Under the pieces are notes generated by a model. It saw only the letters and a program-made list of their open reading frames with translations. It was not told where the DNA came from and did no database searches. A DNA stretch of 58,281 nt from Glaciecola sp. HTCC2999 (GTDB lineage Bacteria > Pseudomonadota > Gammaproteobacteria > Enterobacterales > Alteromonadaceae): the NCBI GenBank assembly GCA_949498985.1, contig CATECQ010000056.1, positions 1-58,281 of the forward strand. Reading direction: 5' to 3'. Positions within the stretch are counted from its first letter, which is position 1; each line of letters opens with the position of its first letter. Shown in pieces: positions 11,701-20,280 of the stretch. A program made the translations under genes and the position numbers.

Positions 11701-12545
11701 GAGGTCGAGGATTATCAGGTACTGGGCCTAAAGCTGGTGGACCTAATTATTTACCAAGACTACTTCAAGAAGTAGCCACTCCCAAACCGACTGTTGATGT
11801 GCCTGATATGATTGACCCTGCACTCGCTTCGGATGATAAAGCGTCAACGGAAGCCCAGTATTTCATGGAACAGGCGCACGACGTTGAAGCCATGTGGCGA
11901 CTAACGTCACTCAATGACCGTATTTCAATCGTGCGTCAGTTACTCGCTAAAATTGCGACGGTAGATTCAGTTGATGAGTTCGCGGATGATCTGAATCATA
12001 CTTTAGCCGCGGCGCGCGACCAGTTGATTCATATTGAAAAGCGCCTTAGTAAACCATTGAAATTACCGGGTCCAACTGGTGAGTACAATGCACTGTCTTA
12101 TGAGCCACGAGGGACATTGATTTGTTTTGCAGATAAAGATGTGACCTTTGATTATTGGACTTTATCTATTGTGACGGCATTGGCTACAGGTAATGTGGTC
12201 GTTGCTGTCGTGTCGGACATCTTTTATCCAGAAGCTTTAGCGTTTCGTGATAAATTAGTCGCAACAGGCACGAGTGAAGCGGTACTTCAAGTTGCAAATT
12301 TACGTCACTTAGATGCGCTTTTACAGCATGAAGACTTAGCTGGTGTTGTAGTTGATAGTAAAACGGATCGCAGTGCTTATATAGCAGCAATGCTTGCTGA
12401 TCGCAGCGGAGCCATCTTACCGGTGATCACTGCTGAATATAATGATAATCTAATACAACGATTAGTCACTGAAAAAACGATCAGTATCGATACCACAGCA
12501 TCAGGTGGAAATACTTCGTTGATGACTTTAGTTGATGATGAGTAA
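8724..12545 (+). CDS. putA: Bifunctional proline dehydrogenase / delta-1-pyrroline-5-carboxylate dehydrogenase PutA
   Basis: Oxidises proline to glutamate in two steps at the inner membrane face, passing electrons to quinone (FAD domain) and NAD. Order: alpha-domain and PRODH barrel (about 1-520, with VRLVKGAYWDSEI and the YAPVGEHEDLLAYLVRR substrate motif), linker, and P5C dehydrogenase (about 560-1030). In the latter Glu787 lies in ETGGQN and catalytic Cys821 in GQRCSA. A C-terminal aldehyde-dehydrogenase-like domain reaches residue 1273. The N-terminus lacks the ribbon-helix-helix DNA-binding segment of E. coli PutA (1320 aa), so it should not repress its own gene. Confidence 0.96.
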   Translation: MLHAHIANPICPLRQKIRDFYRIDEDQAVDHILPQAEVNMRARSRAWERARNMVLQIRREQERHGGVDALLNEFSLSTAEGIVLMCLAEALLRVPDKDTQDELIRDKLSQGEWTPHLGNSDSLFVNVSAWGLLFTGNMVEYADEKKKAQFGLLKKTVGRLGEPVIRKSMNIAMKVMGRQFVMGETIKAAVKRAKDKESQGYVYSYDMLGEGARTQADADRYYQSYESAIHVIGKAAAGKGPIKSPGISVKLSAIHPRYEFTSSERVLAEIPSKLKALCLLAKQYDIGLTVDAEESERLDISLDIIETVFSDPDLGDWEGFGIAVQAYQKRAIHVIEWLRVLTQTVGRRLMVRLVKGAYWDSEIKHTQQMGLDEFPVFTRKSSTDVSYHACANKLLDYRDTIFPQFATHNAYTASVIIELAGGDTIKDGDAGFEFQCLHGMGDSLYDQVVTEVGVQCRVYAPVGEHEDLLAYLVRRLLENGANSSFVNAIVNPDLPVESLLTDPVERTQRLKRKTNPHIIPAHAMFGDERPNSKGMDINDPQSLIQMQLDMNRWLDENLPSVGPSSNLIPVYNPANIEELVGQLSYHTQDQMLAKLNLVEKAFPAWSSTDVAERAAIINRIADALERHMPELIALCIKEAGKVTQDSVDEIREAVDFCRYYAAQAQTLAEDERLQPRGVILCISPWNFPLAIFLGQIVAALATGNTVLAKPAEQTSLIALHTLNLMHSVGLPEGTVELIIAPGQGVGETLLPDPRIKAVMFTGSTQTGALISKILAQRGTEQVPLIAETGGQNCMIVDSTALPEQVVDDVIASGFQSAGQRCSAMRVLYVHEKIADDVVSMITGALAELHVGNPAHLQTDVGPVIDTKALNALNAHVDYMQTQIDAQRASLVYECELGALPKQGHFFAPRLYEIEHIDVLKQEVFGPVVHVIRFKGNDLAGLVEQINSSGFGLTMGIHTRIESRAHELARLSRAGNIYINRNMIGAIVGVQPFGGRGLSGTGPKAGGPNYLPRLLQEVATPKPTVDVPDMIDPALASDDKASTEAQYFMEQAHDVEAMWRLTSLNDRISIVRQLLAKIATVDSVDEFADDLNHTLAAARDQLIHIEKRLSKPLKLPGPTGEYNALSYEPRGTLICFADKDVTFDYWTLSIVTALATGNVVVAVVSDIFYPEALAFRDKLVATGTSEAVLQVANLRHLDALLQHEDLAGVVVDSKTDRSAYIAAMLADRSGAILPVITAEYNDNLIQRLVTEKTISIDTTASGGNTSLMTLVDDE

Positions 12546-12558
12546 TTAGGGAAATAGT

Positions 12559-14088
12559 GTGCCAACACGCGATTTGTCTGTACCGATACAGACTCCATTG
12601 GAAGTAGAATTGAAATTAATTGCCCGAGATAACCCGCTTGTCGCGTTTGAAGAGCATGTTTTGCCGAGGTTCAATGGGCAAGTTCAGATTTCAAAAAAAA
12701 GATTAAAAAATCAATATTTTGATACGCCTGATCAACTATTGCGTCAACACAAAATGGGATTACGAGTTCGCAGTGGCAATGGAGACCATGAACAGACGCT
12801 GAAGATGAAGGGTTCGACTGTGGGCGGTTTACATCAGCGTCCAGAATATAATGTGCCCCTGTCGACGGCTAACGTTGATATTCGCTTGTTTGAGGCTGAT
12901 ATTTGGCCGGCAACCTTTGATATCAATCGAATTCAAGATGAGCTTTTTCCATTATTCACGACGCATTTCCACCGTACGACATATCATATTACTGATAATG
13001 ACAATAATGTACTCGAGGTCGTGTTTGATGTTGGAGAGGTAGCAACTGACAATCATCAGCATCCTATTAATGAAATTGAATTAGAGCTGATTACTGGGCA
13101 GCCCAATGCGCTATTTGAAATCGCGCATACCATTGCCCAGTATTGTGATGTTAGGGTTAATAATTTGACTAAAGCTGCTTATGGTTATGCGCTAGTGAGT
13201 GGCAGGTCCTTACAACCTAAAAAGATGGCATACGTCCTACCGATAAATCCAAGAGCAACTACTGAGGCAGCGTTTGAATCTGCTGTGGCATATGCGTTAA
13301 AACATTGGCAGCATAACCAGACAGTCTATGTTGAGACTTATAAACTTCAAGCATTGACCGAAATGGTGCGTGCAATACGCTTACTATTACAAGCGTTTTC
13401 TCTTTATTTACCAGTATTACAGTGCAAAGCGTTATTAAGTTTACATCGAGATTTAATTAAGTTTTTACAGACCTTACATTGGCAAGATGAAATTCATGCG
13501 ATACGTTATTTACGCTCTCGTAAGGGGCCGTTTAGTAAACGTTTAAACAAAGACTCAGCGTTAATGAGTTATCTACAAGGTCGTAAAGAAGGGGTGTTAA
13601 ATGCGCATGCACCTCAGGATATTATTTTTTCAACAGCATCTGCTTCGATTCAATTACAAACAGCGGCGTTGTTATTAAATCGTCCATGGCGTGAGCATGC
13701 TCATGGCTATGATACACCTGTCATTGAACATGCTCATGGGTGGCTTTCACAAGGTTGGCAAACGATCCTCCAAGCGATGCCAGGTCAAACGATGAAAGCA
13801 CCTCAATATCTGTCAGCCCAAGTCCTATTAAGACAAACATTATTAAACGGATTTATGTTAGCGGGCTTATTTGACGAAGACCGAGAAGGTTTTCGTGCTC
13901 CTTGGCTCGATTTAGCGATGGGGATGGAAGAGCTGAGCGCGTTGGCATTGCTCAAGCATATTCTTAAAGAAACAGATTTAGATGAAAAAGCGGATTTATT
14001 AGTCTGGACATGCGATAAAACAGATGCATTACTCAATGTGATGGAAATGACACGCAATGTTGCATTAAATGCGGAAGTGTACTGGTAG
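12559..14088 (+). CDS. CYTH and CHAD domain protein (YgiF-like inorganic triphosphatase)
   Basis: The N-terminal half has the CYTH signature ExExK as E15-V-E17-L-K19, followed by the alternating basic and acidic strands of the triphosphate tunnel fold. The C-terminal half (about 230-490) is alpha-helical and rich in Arg, Lys and His, as in CHAD domains that bind polyphosphate. E. coli YgiF has the same order and hydrolyses inorganic triphosphate. This copy is longer (509 against 433 residues). The GTG start at 12559 lies 13 bases after putA, so read-through from putA is likely. Activity is inferred from family only. Confidence 0.82.
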   Translation: MPTRDLSVPIQTPLEVELKLIARDNPLVAFEEHVLPRFNGQVQISKKRLKNQYFDTPDQLLRQHKMGLRVRSGNGDHEQTLKMKGSTVGGLHQRPEYNVPLSTANVDIRLFEADIWPATFDINRIQDELFPLFTTHFHRTTYHITDNDNNVLEVVFDVGEVATDNHQHPINEIELELITGQPNALFEIAHTIAQYCDVRVNNLTKAAYGYALVSGRSLQPKKMAYVLPINPRATTEAAFESAVAYALKHWQHNQTVYVETYKLQALTEMVRAIRLLLQAFSLYLPVLQCKALLSLHRDLIKFLQTLHWQDEIHAIRYLRSRKGPFSKRLNKDSALMSYLQGRKEGVLNAHAPQDIIFSTASASIQLQTAALLLNRPWREHAHGYDTPVIEHAHGWLSQGWQTILQAMPGQTMKAPQYLSAQVLLRQTLLNGFMLAGLFDEDREGFRAPWLDLAMGMEELSALALLKHILKETDLDEKADLLVWTCDKTDALLNVMEMTRNVALNAEVYW

Positions 14089-14090
14089 GA

Positions 14091-14771
14091 TTATCGAGCA
14101 AATGTGCGGTTTAAGATTTGTTGGGTAAATGTTTTGCGAAGATAAAACCCACGAGGACGTGTTTGTATAATTTCGCCATTGAGGCCTCTTGCATCCGTCA
14201 ACGCCATGCCATTAGCTGCTTTGGGCCGAATATGTAAGGCTTCTCCCATGCGCGCCGTAATCGACTCGATATGACCTAAGCTGATCTTTTCCATCAATTC
14301 TTCCCAATCGTGTTGTAATACATTTAATTCATTTTCATTGGGTATCCAAAGTAGTGGCATTCCCAGTTGTCGTTCTACTGGTGGGATGTCACGTTCACCA
14401 ACGACTGGAACAAATAAGACTTGGGTGAGTTTATTTTTTACGGCACTGGTGTCCCATTGTTCTGCTATATGAGATAACAAGTGGACGTAACATACATAGG
14501 TTGTTTCTAACACATGGCCATTTTGGTCAATAGGAATTGTTTTTAACTCGACAGCTAAATCGGGAAAATCCTGCTGCTGTTTAGACCCTGCACTTGCACC
14601 TAACCAACGCTCAATTAACTGCCCGGTAAATCCTTTATGCTGTTTAAAGTGTTCAGGGACTAAGATATTGGCGGCTTCACCTAATTCACCTAACGTTAAT
14701 CCTGCGATCTGTTCGGCACGTTTAATTAAGGTAGAAAGATTTTCTGGAGGCGACGTGGGCAGTTTAAGCAT
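14091..14771 (-). CDS. mutH: DNA mismatch repair endonuclease MutH
   Basis: MutH nicks the unmethylated strand at hemimethylated GATC sites during MutS/MutL-directed repair. The restriction-enzyme-like active site D-x6-ExK is present as Asp68, Glu75 and Lys77 in DFPDLAVELK, matching D70/E77/K79 of E. coli MutH. FTGQLIERWLGASAGSK precedes it. Length is 226 residues against 229 in E. coli. Its presence implies Dam methylation in this organism and limits it to the gammaproteobacterial lineages that keep MutH. It is divergent from rppH and convergent with the CYTH gene, two bases apart. Confidence 0.96.
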   Translation of the reverse strand: MLKLPTSPPENLSTLIKRAEQIAGLTLGELGEAANILVPEHFKQHKGFTGQLIERWLGASAGSKQQQDFPDLAVELKTIPIDQNGHVLETTYVCYVHLLSHIAEQWDTSAVKNKLTQVLFVPVVGERDIPPVERQLGMPLLWIPNENELNVLQHDWEELMEKISLGHIESITARMGEALHIRPKAANGMALTDARGLNGEIIQTRPRGFYLRKTFTQQILNRTFAR

Positions 14772-14867
14772 GATTATTTGTGAGATAAGTGTAAGTTATT
14801 GCTAGGAAAAGATAGAGGTTTGTGAAAGAATGTCAACATATTAAATTTTAACCGTATTGGTTTCCAA

Positions 14868-15443
14868 GTGATTGATGCTGAAGGATTCCGTGCCAATGTC
14901 GGTATTATTATCTGCAATAAACAGGGACAGGTATTTTGGGCGCGTCGTTACGGCCAACATTCGTGGCAATTTCCGCAAGGGGGAATTGATCAAGGCGAAA
15001 ACCCTGAGCAGGCAATGTATCGTGAATTGCATGAAGAAGTAGGGCTTAAACCCGCAGATGTTGAATTATTAGGGGTAACTCGTAATTGGATTCGTTACCG
15101 CTTACCAAAACGCTTGGTCCGCTCAGGCACTCAACCTGTGTGTATAGGTCAAAAGCAAAAATGGTTTTTATTACGTCTAACTTGTGATGAAAAAGATGTG
15201 GATGTATTACACTCTTCTCATCCAGAATTTGATGATTGGCGCTGGACGAGCTATTGGTATCCGATCCGTAACGTTGTATCATTTAAACGTGAAGTGTATC
15301 GTCGGGCATTAAAAGAATTACTGCCGATGCTGTTCAATGGGTTAAAATCTCAACAAAATCCAGAACATAAAAATAATAAACCACCCCATAATAAATCCTC
15401 TCGTCGGCATAAAGCACGTCGGCGAAAACGGCCTAACCAATAA
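14868..15443 (+). CDS. rppH: RNA pyrophosphohydrolase RppH
   Basis: A Nudix hydrolase that removes pyrophosphate from 5'-triphosphorylated mRNA and triggers RNase E decay. The Nudix box runs from Gly38 to Leu60, with catalytic RELHEEVGL at 52-60. The flanking WQFPQGG and the N-terminus [11 protein letters not shown] are typical RppH. The start is GTG at 14868, chosen because it gives the conserved N-terminus. The last 35 residues are a basic, Asn/Lys/Arg-rich tail, longer than in E. coli (191 against 176 aa) and probably RNA-binding. It begins a plus-strand run with ptsP, a permease gene, lgt and thyA. Confidence 0.95.
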   Translation: MIDAEGFRANVGIIICNKQGQVFWARRYGQHSWQFPQGGIDQGENPEQAMYRELHEEVGLKPADVELLGVTRNWIRYRLPKRLVRSGTQPVCIGQKQKWFLLRLTCDEKDVDVLHSSHPEFDDWRWTSYWYPIRNVVSFKREVYRRALKELLPMLFNGLKSQQNPEHKNNKPPHNKSSRRHKARRRKRPNQ

Positions 15444-15475
15444 CAACTTACGTCATACTTGGAGATTGGACTGGG

Positions 15476-17758
15476 ATGCTCACCACGTTAAAACACATCG
15501 TACAAGAAGTTAGTCGGACTCCAGGCTTGGACGCTGCTTTGAATCGCCTGGTGACCTTAGTCAAAGAGGCAATGCAAGTCGATTCATGTTCTATTTATTT
15601 GGCGAATTATGAACAGCAGCAGTTAATCTTGACAGCGACCAACGGTCTTGATCAAGGTGCAGTAGGTAAAGTTCGCATTGGTTTCTATGAAGGGGTGATT
15701 GGTTTAGTCGGTCAGCGTGAAGAACCGCTCAATATTGAAAACGTACATCAACATCCCCGCTTCAAGCACTATCCTGAAGTAAAAGAAGAAAATTATAATG
15801 CCTTTTTAGGTACCCCCATTATTTATCAGCGAAAAGTTTTGGGTGTGATGACCATGCAGCAAAGAGAAATGCGTCGCTTTTCTCTAGATGAAGAAGCATT
15901 TTTGGTGACGTTAGCTGCACAAATCGCGCTAGAAATAGCTAATGCTGATATGCTCGGAGAGTTAATCCAGTCCGAAAGTATGGCATTACCTTCAGGTCAG
16001 CAAGTCATTAATGGTGTGCCTGGTTCAAGTGGTTTGGCTTTGGGTATAGGTGTAACCTGGAATCAACAAATTCTACTCAGTACCTTAGTCAATCGTCGCC
16101 ATAAGAATGAAGCATATGAGATCATTGCTTATCGCGATGCGGTGGAGATTACACGCGCAGAGGTCAAGCAGTTATCACTAGGATTAGATGAATCATTGCC
16201 TGATGATATTAAAGCTATTTTCTCTATGTATGATCAATTGCTGGATGCCAATAGTTTAGGTCGTGAAGTTGAAAAACGAATCAAAGAAGGCTGGAATGCA
16301 GCAACTAGTCTTAAATTGGTTGTTGAAGAATATGCCGCTCGTTTTAAAGCTATGCAAGATCCATATATGCAAGAGCGGGCAGTAGATATCATTGATTTAT
16401 CTAATCGCATCCTAGGGTATATATTAAATCCGACGAAAAAGCCGCGAGAATTTCCTGATAAACCTTTTATTCTTGTTGCAGATGAAATAACAGCATCGAT
16501 GTTAGCCGAATGTCCCAGTGAAATGCTCCAAGGGGTAATTTCAATAAACGGTTCTCAAAACTCCCATGCGGCAATTTTAGCTAGAGCTATAGGTATTCCT
16601 GCGATCATGGGCATAGCCTCTATACTCCCGTCGCTATTAGATCAGAAAACCTTATTTATTGATGGGTATTCTGGGATGATTACGATTAGTCCTGAACCGC
16701 AGCAAATTCGTGAATTCAGGCATCTTATCGCAGAAGAAAAAAGTCTTCATGAACGTATCGATGCAATGAGTAACGAGCCTTCGGTGACACTTGATCATCA
16801 TGAGATGCATTTATATCTCAATACTGGGTTAGTTGTGAAACAAGAGCTAGCTGACAATGATAATATCAAGGGTGTTGGATTGTTTAGAACAGAAATTCCG
16901 TTTATGCAAAGTGATCATTTCCCGCCAGAGCAGGCCCAGTATGAACTTTATCGAAGTATCCTAGAGGCTAATCCTGATAAAGATATTACTATGCGGACTT
17001 TGGATATTGGGGGGGATAAACCATTATCTTATTTACCGATTGTCGAAGATAATCCATTTTTAGGTTGGCGTGGTATCAGAGTAACATTAGATCAACCAGA
17101 GATATTCTTAGTCCAAGCGCGAGCTATGATCCGTGCAAGTGAAGATTATACTAACTTGCAAATCATGTTACCAATGATCACAACTATTGCTGAAGTCAAA
17201 GAAGCTAAACGTCTTCTAAAACAGGCTTATTATGAAGTTAAAGAAGAATTGAAAGATCCTCTATCGACTATGATGATGCCAAAATTGGGCATCATGTTAG
17301 AAGTTCCTGCAGTGGTATATCAGTTGTCTCAATTTGCTCAACACGTAGATTTTTTCTCTGTTGGAAGTAACGATTTAACCCAATACCTTTTGGCTGTTGA
17401 TCGCAATAACCCTCGTGTTTCTTCGCTTTATAATAGTTTTCATCCATCTGTATTAGCTGTGCTGCAAGAGATCGCGACTCAGGCGAATAAATTAGAAAAA
17501 CCGATTACCGTCTGTGGAGAATTAGCAGGTGATCCTGCTGGTGCTGTCTTATTAATGGCGATGGGATACCAAAAGCTCAGTATGAATGCTCATAATATTC
17601 GTAAAATTAACTGGGTGTTCCGTAGTATTCAACTACATCATACCCAGCAATTACTAGCGGATGTAATGTCGTTGGATAATCCAGATGAAGTAAAAATCCA
17701 GGTAGATGCGTTTTTAGAAACTCATGGATTAGGTGGTTTGGTCCGTGCCGGTGGTTAG
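15476..17758 (+). CDS. ptsP: Nitrogen-PTS phosphoenolpyruvate phosphotransferase PtsP (EI-Ntr)
   Basis: Enzyme I of the regulatory nitrogen PTS: it takes phosphate from PEP and passes it to NPr, sensing nitrogen status. An N-terminal GAF domain (about 15-155) is followed by the enzyme I helical domain, the phosphorylated His364 in SQNSHAAILARA and the PEP-binding barrel (about 430-690) with RTEIPFM, GSNDLTQYLLAVDR and VCGELAGDP. The 760-residue length is close to E. coli PtsP (748). The ATG is preceded by GGAGA. The order rppH-ptsP is conserved in many gammaproteobacteria. The cognate ptsN/ptsO genes are not in the window. Confidence 0.96.
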   Translation: MLTTLKHIVQEVSRTPGLDAALNRLVTLVKEAMQVDSCSIYLANYEQQQLILTATNGLDQGAVGKVRIGFYEGVIGLVGQREEPLNIENVHQHPRFKHYPEVKEENYNAFLGTPIIYQRKVLGVMTMQQREMRRFSLDEEAFLVTLAAQIALEIANADMLGELIQSESMALPSGQQVINGVPGSSGLALGIGVTWNQQILLSTLVNRRHKNEAYEIIAYRDAVEITRAEVKQLSLGLDESLPDDIKAIFSMYDQLLDANSLGREVEKRIKEGWNAATSLKLVVEEYAARFKAMQDPYMQERAVDIIDLSNRILGYILNPTKKPREFPDKPFILVADEITASMLAECPSEMLQGVISINGSQNSHAAILARAIGIPAIMGIASILPSLLDQKTLFIDGYSGMITISPEPQQIREFRHLIAEEKSLHERIDAMSNEPSVTLDHHEMHLYLNTGLVVKQELADNDNIKGVGLFRTEIPFMQSDHFPPEQAQYELYRSILEANPDKDITMRTLDIGGDKPLSYLPIVEDNPFLGWRGIRVTLDQPEIFLVQARAMIRASEDYTNLQIMLPMITTIAEVKEAKRLLKQAYYEVKEELKDPLSTMMMPKLGIMLEVPAVVYQLSQFAQHVDFFSVGSNDLTQYLLAVDRNNPRVSSLYNSFHPSVLAVLQEIATQANKLEKPITVCGELAGDPAGAVLLMAMGYQKLSMNAHNIRKINWVFRSIQLHHTQQLLADVMSLDNPDEVKIQVDAFLETHGLGGLVRAGG

Positions 17759-17776
17759 ACAAGATAGGGACACTGA

Positions 17777-18586
17777 ATGTTAACTCCCGATATTAGTATA
17801 TTATTGATTTGTATCGCCTTAGGTTCTGTAGTCGGTTTGAGCGCTGGGCTATTAGGGATTGGTGGCGGTTTAATTGTTGTACCCGCTTTGACCTACTTGC
17901 TCAGTTATTTTTTAGCGATCACTCCGTTTGATGCCATTACCATTGCGATTGCAACATCACTTTCTACGATTATTTTAACGGGCCTATCTTCATCACGGGC
18001 TCATTATCAACTGGGTAATTTAGAGTTTAAGACGATTGTCTTTACCGGACTGGGTATTGCTGTTGGCGCTAGTGCCGGTGGGTTATTTGCAAGTAGTATT
18101 GATGGACTTGTATTGAAAGGTATTTTTGCAACATTGGTCATAGCCGTTGCGTTATACATGATGTTTGGTAAGAAAAAGCCATCACGATTTAGTGCCAACC
18201 GATTGTTATTATTGTTTATTGGGCTTATAACTGGATTTATTTCCGCTATGATGGGCATAGGAGGGGGCGCAATACTCGTCCCAGCAATGGTATTTTTTCA
18301 AATTGATATGCGTAAAGCGATTGGTTGTGCTGCGGTCAGTGGATTGATTATCGCGCTATTTGGGACGACTAGTTTTATTATTGCAGGTTGGTCGGTCCCT
18401 GATCTTCCTGCTTATTCACTAGGATATGTTTATCTTCCAGCAACTTTAGGTATTGTATTAAGCTCTGTTTTTACCGCACCAATTGGTGCTAAAATAGGGC
18501 AATCGATGGATACACAAAAATTAAAACAAATTTTCGCAATATTCCTAGTGTTAGTGAGTATTCGAATGTTAATAGGGATCCTATAA
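17777..18586 (+). CDS. TauE/SafE-family sulfite/anion exporter-like membrane protein
   Basis: A 269-residue protein with about eight membrane segments in two homologous halves. Each half starts with the glycine-rich TauE/SafE pattern: LSAGLLGIGGGLIVVPAL near residue 23 and MMGIGGGAILVPAMVFF near 158. Family members move sulfite, sulfoacetate or related anions, but the substrate here cannot be told. It lies 18 bases after ptsP and three bases before lgt, which indicates one transcript. The position between ptsP and lgt recurs in related genomes and is linked to no known function. Confidence 0.85.
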   Translation: MLTPDISILLICIALGSVVGLSAGLLGIGGGLIVVPALTYLLSYFLAITPFDAITIAIATSLSTIILTGLSSSRAHYQLGNLEFKTIVFTGLGIAVGASAGGLFASSIDGLVLKGIFATLVIAVALYMMFGKKKPSRFSANRLLLLFIGLITGFISAMMGIGGGAILVPAMVFFQIDMRKAIGCAAVSGLIIALFGTTSFIIAGWSVPDLPAYSLGYVYLPATLGIVLSSVFTAPIGAKIGQSMDTQKLKQIFAIFLVLVSIRMLIGIL

Positions 18587-18589
18587 CAT

Positions 18590-19402
18590 ATGCAATCTGT
18601 TTCAGAAGCCGAATATTGGGTATTTACTAATATTGATCCGGTCATTTTTTCGATAGGTCCGTTAGCCGTTCGTTGGTATGGTCTGATGTATTTAGTTGCA
18701 TTTGTTGCCGCTTACTTGATTGCAAAAGCCCGACTAGCTAGAACCGGTTGGAGTGAAGAGGATCTAAGTGACTTATTATTTTGGGGCTTTTTAGGTGTCA
18801 TTATAGGCGGGCGGTTAGGTTATGTTTTCTTTTACCAATTTGAATATTTTTTAGATGATCCACTATACCTCTTCAAAATTTGGACCGGTGGTATGTCGTT
18901 TCATGGTGGATTACTTGGGGTAATTACTGCGATTTTCATTTTTGCCCGTAAAAAACAGATACCGTTTCTGGCAGTGGGTGACTTTGTTGCCCCATTAGTC
19001 CCGTTAGGTTTAGGTGCTGGTCGCATTGGTAACTTTATCAATGGTGAACTCTGGGGACGCACAACGGATGTTCCTTGGGCTGTAATTTTTGCATCAACTG
19101 ACCCAGATAAACTCCCACGTCATCCTTCACAGTTATATCAGTTCGCATTAGAAGGTGTGGTGTTATTCCTATTAGTGTGGTGTTTTTCACGTAGCCCTAA
19201 GCCAGTTGGTTCTGTAGGTGGATTATTTTTAGTGGGCTATGGTGTCCAACGTTTTTGTGTCGAGTATTTCCGACAACCGGATGCTCATTTAGGACTCAAC
19301 ACCTTAGGTTTGTCACAAGGGCAAATGCTAAGTATTCCTATGATTTTAGTGGGGATGTTTATCATGGTACGCGCGTATTCTAGCGGTAAAAAAGGAGTAT
19401 AA
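18590..19402 (+). CDS. lgt: Phosphatidylglycerol-prolipoprotein diacylglyceryl transferase Lgt
   Basis: An inner-membrane enzyme that adds diacylglycerol to the lipobox cysteine of prolipoproteins, the first step in lipoprotein maturation. The Lgt signature is at [14 protein letters not shown], with Arg145 equivalent to E. coli Arg143, and the catalytic His105 is in GMSFHGG. Seven membrane segments fit the 270-residue length. Its clients in this window include the NamZ, amylase, beta-propeller and NlpD lipoproteins. It is two bases upstream of thyA, the same lgt-thyA pairing as in E. coli. Confidence 0.96.
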   Translation: MQSVSEAEYWVFTNIDPVIFSIGPLAVRWYGLMYLVAFVAAYLIAKARLARTGWSEEDLSDLLFWGFLGVIIGGRLGYVFFYQFEYFLDDPLYLFKIWTGGMSFHGGLLGVITAIFIFARKKQIPFLAVGDFVAPLVPLGLGAGRIGNFINGELWGRTTDVPWAVIFASTDPDKLPRHPSQLYQFALEGVVLFLLVWCFSRSPKPVGSVGGLFLVGYGVQRFCVEYFRQPDAHLGLNTLGLSQGQMLSIPMILVGMFIMVRAYSSGKKGV

Positions 19403-19404
19403 CT

Positions 19405-20256
19405 ATGCGGCAATATGAAGATTTATGTCAGCGAATCATCGATGAAGGTGAATGGGTATATAATGATCGAACAGGTAAACGCTGCCTCACGTTGATTAAT
19501 GCTGATCTGGAATACAATGTTGCGGATAATGAATTCCCACTCGTTACAACTCGTAAAAGTTTCTATAAAGCCGCAATTGCTGAATTATTAGGTTATTTGC
19601 GAGGCTATGATAATGCCGCTGATTTTCGCGCTATTGGATGTAATACGTGGAATGCGAATGCCAATGAAAATAATGCATGGCTCAATAATCCACACCGTAA
19701 GGGTGAAGACGACATGGGGCGCGTATACGGCGTACAGGGTCGTCGCTGGATGACACCAGAGGGGCGCGAAATTGATCAGCTCAGAAGTATTGTTGATGAC
19801 TTATCCAATGGCATTGACTCTCGCGGGGAAATTTTAACTTTTTATAACCCTGGTGAATTTGAGTATGGTTGTTTACGTCCGTGTATGCATACCCATCATT
19901 TTTCATTGTTAGGTGGAAAGCTTTATTTAAATAGCTTTCAGCGCAGCGCTGATATTCCATTAGGTATTAACTTTAATCAGGTGCAGGTGTTTGTATTACT
20001 GGCTTTGATGGCACAAATTACGGGTCATGAACCAGGTAAGGCATACCACAAAATTGTGAATGCACATATCTATGAAGACCAACTTGAATTGATGCGTGAT
20101 GTACAACTTAAACGTGAACCTTTTCCTGCCCCCAAGTTGACTATTAATCCTAAGATAAAAACGCTAGAAGATATTGAAACTTGGGTGACGACTGATGACT
20201 TTAAAGTGGAAGGATATGAGTGTCATGAGCCAATTAGATATCCATTTGCGGTCTAA
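19405..20256 (+). CDS. thyA: Thymidylate synthase ThyA (283-residue form)
   Basis: Methylates dUMP to dTMP with methylenetetrahydrofolate. Catalytic Cys160 lies in [12 protein letters not shown], and [13 protein letters not shown] and [13 protein letters not shown] complete the active site. At 283 residues it is longer than the E. coli enzyme (264) and belongs to the Vibrio-like form, with an insertion around residues 85-130 ([20 protein letters not shown]) and RPCMHTHH in place of the usual PCH motif. The ATG lies two bases after lgt, preceded by AAAGGAG. It is the last gene of the rppH run and convergent with ampG. Confidence 0.96.
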   Translation: MRQYEDLCQRIIDEGEWVYNDRTGKRCLTLINADLEYNVADNEFPLVTTRKSFYKAAIAELLGYLRGYDNAADFRAIGCNTWNANANENNAWLNNPHRKGEDDMGRVYGVQGRRWMTPEGREIDQLRSIVDDLSNGIDSRGEILTFYNPGEFEYGCLRPCMHTHHFSLLGGKLYLNSFQRSADIPLGINFNQVQVFVLLALMAQITGHEPGKAYHKIVNAHIYEDQLELMRDVQLKREPFPAPKLTINPKIKTLEDIETWVTTDDFKVEGYECHEPIRYPFAV

Positions 20257-20280
20257 TTAAATAGGCGAGGGCGCCATGCT

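Noticed and set aside
20268-20279. GGCG-AGGG-CGCC hairpin between thyA and ampG
   Set aside because: The stem has only four pairs and no T tract on either strand, so I did not call a terminator.
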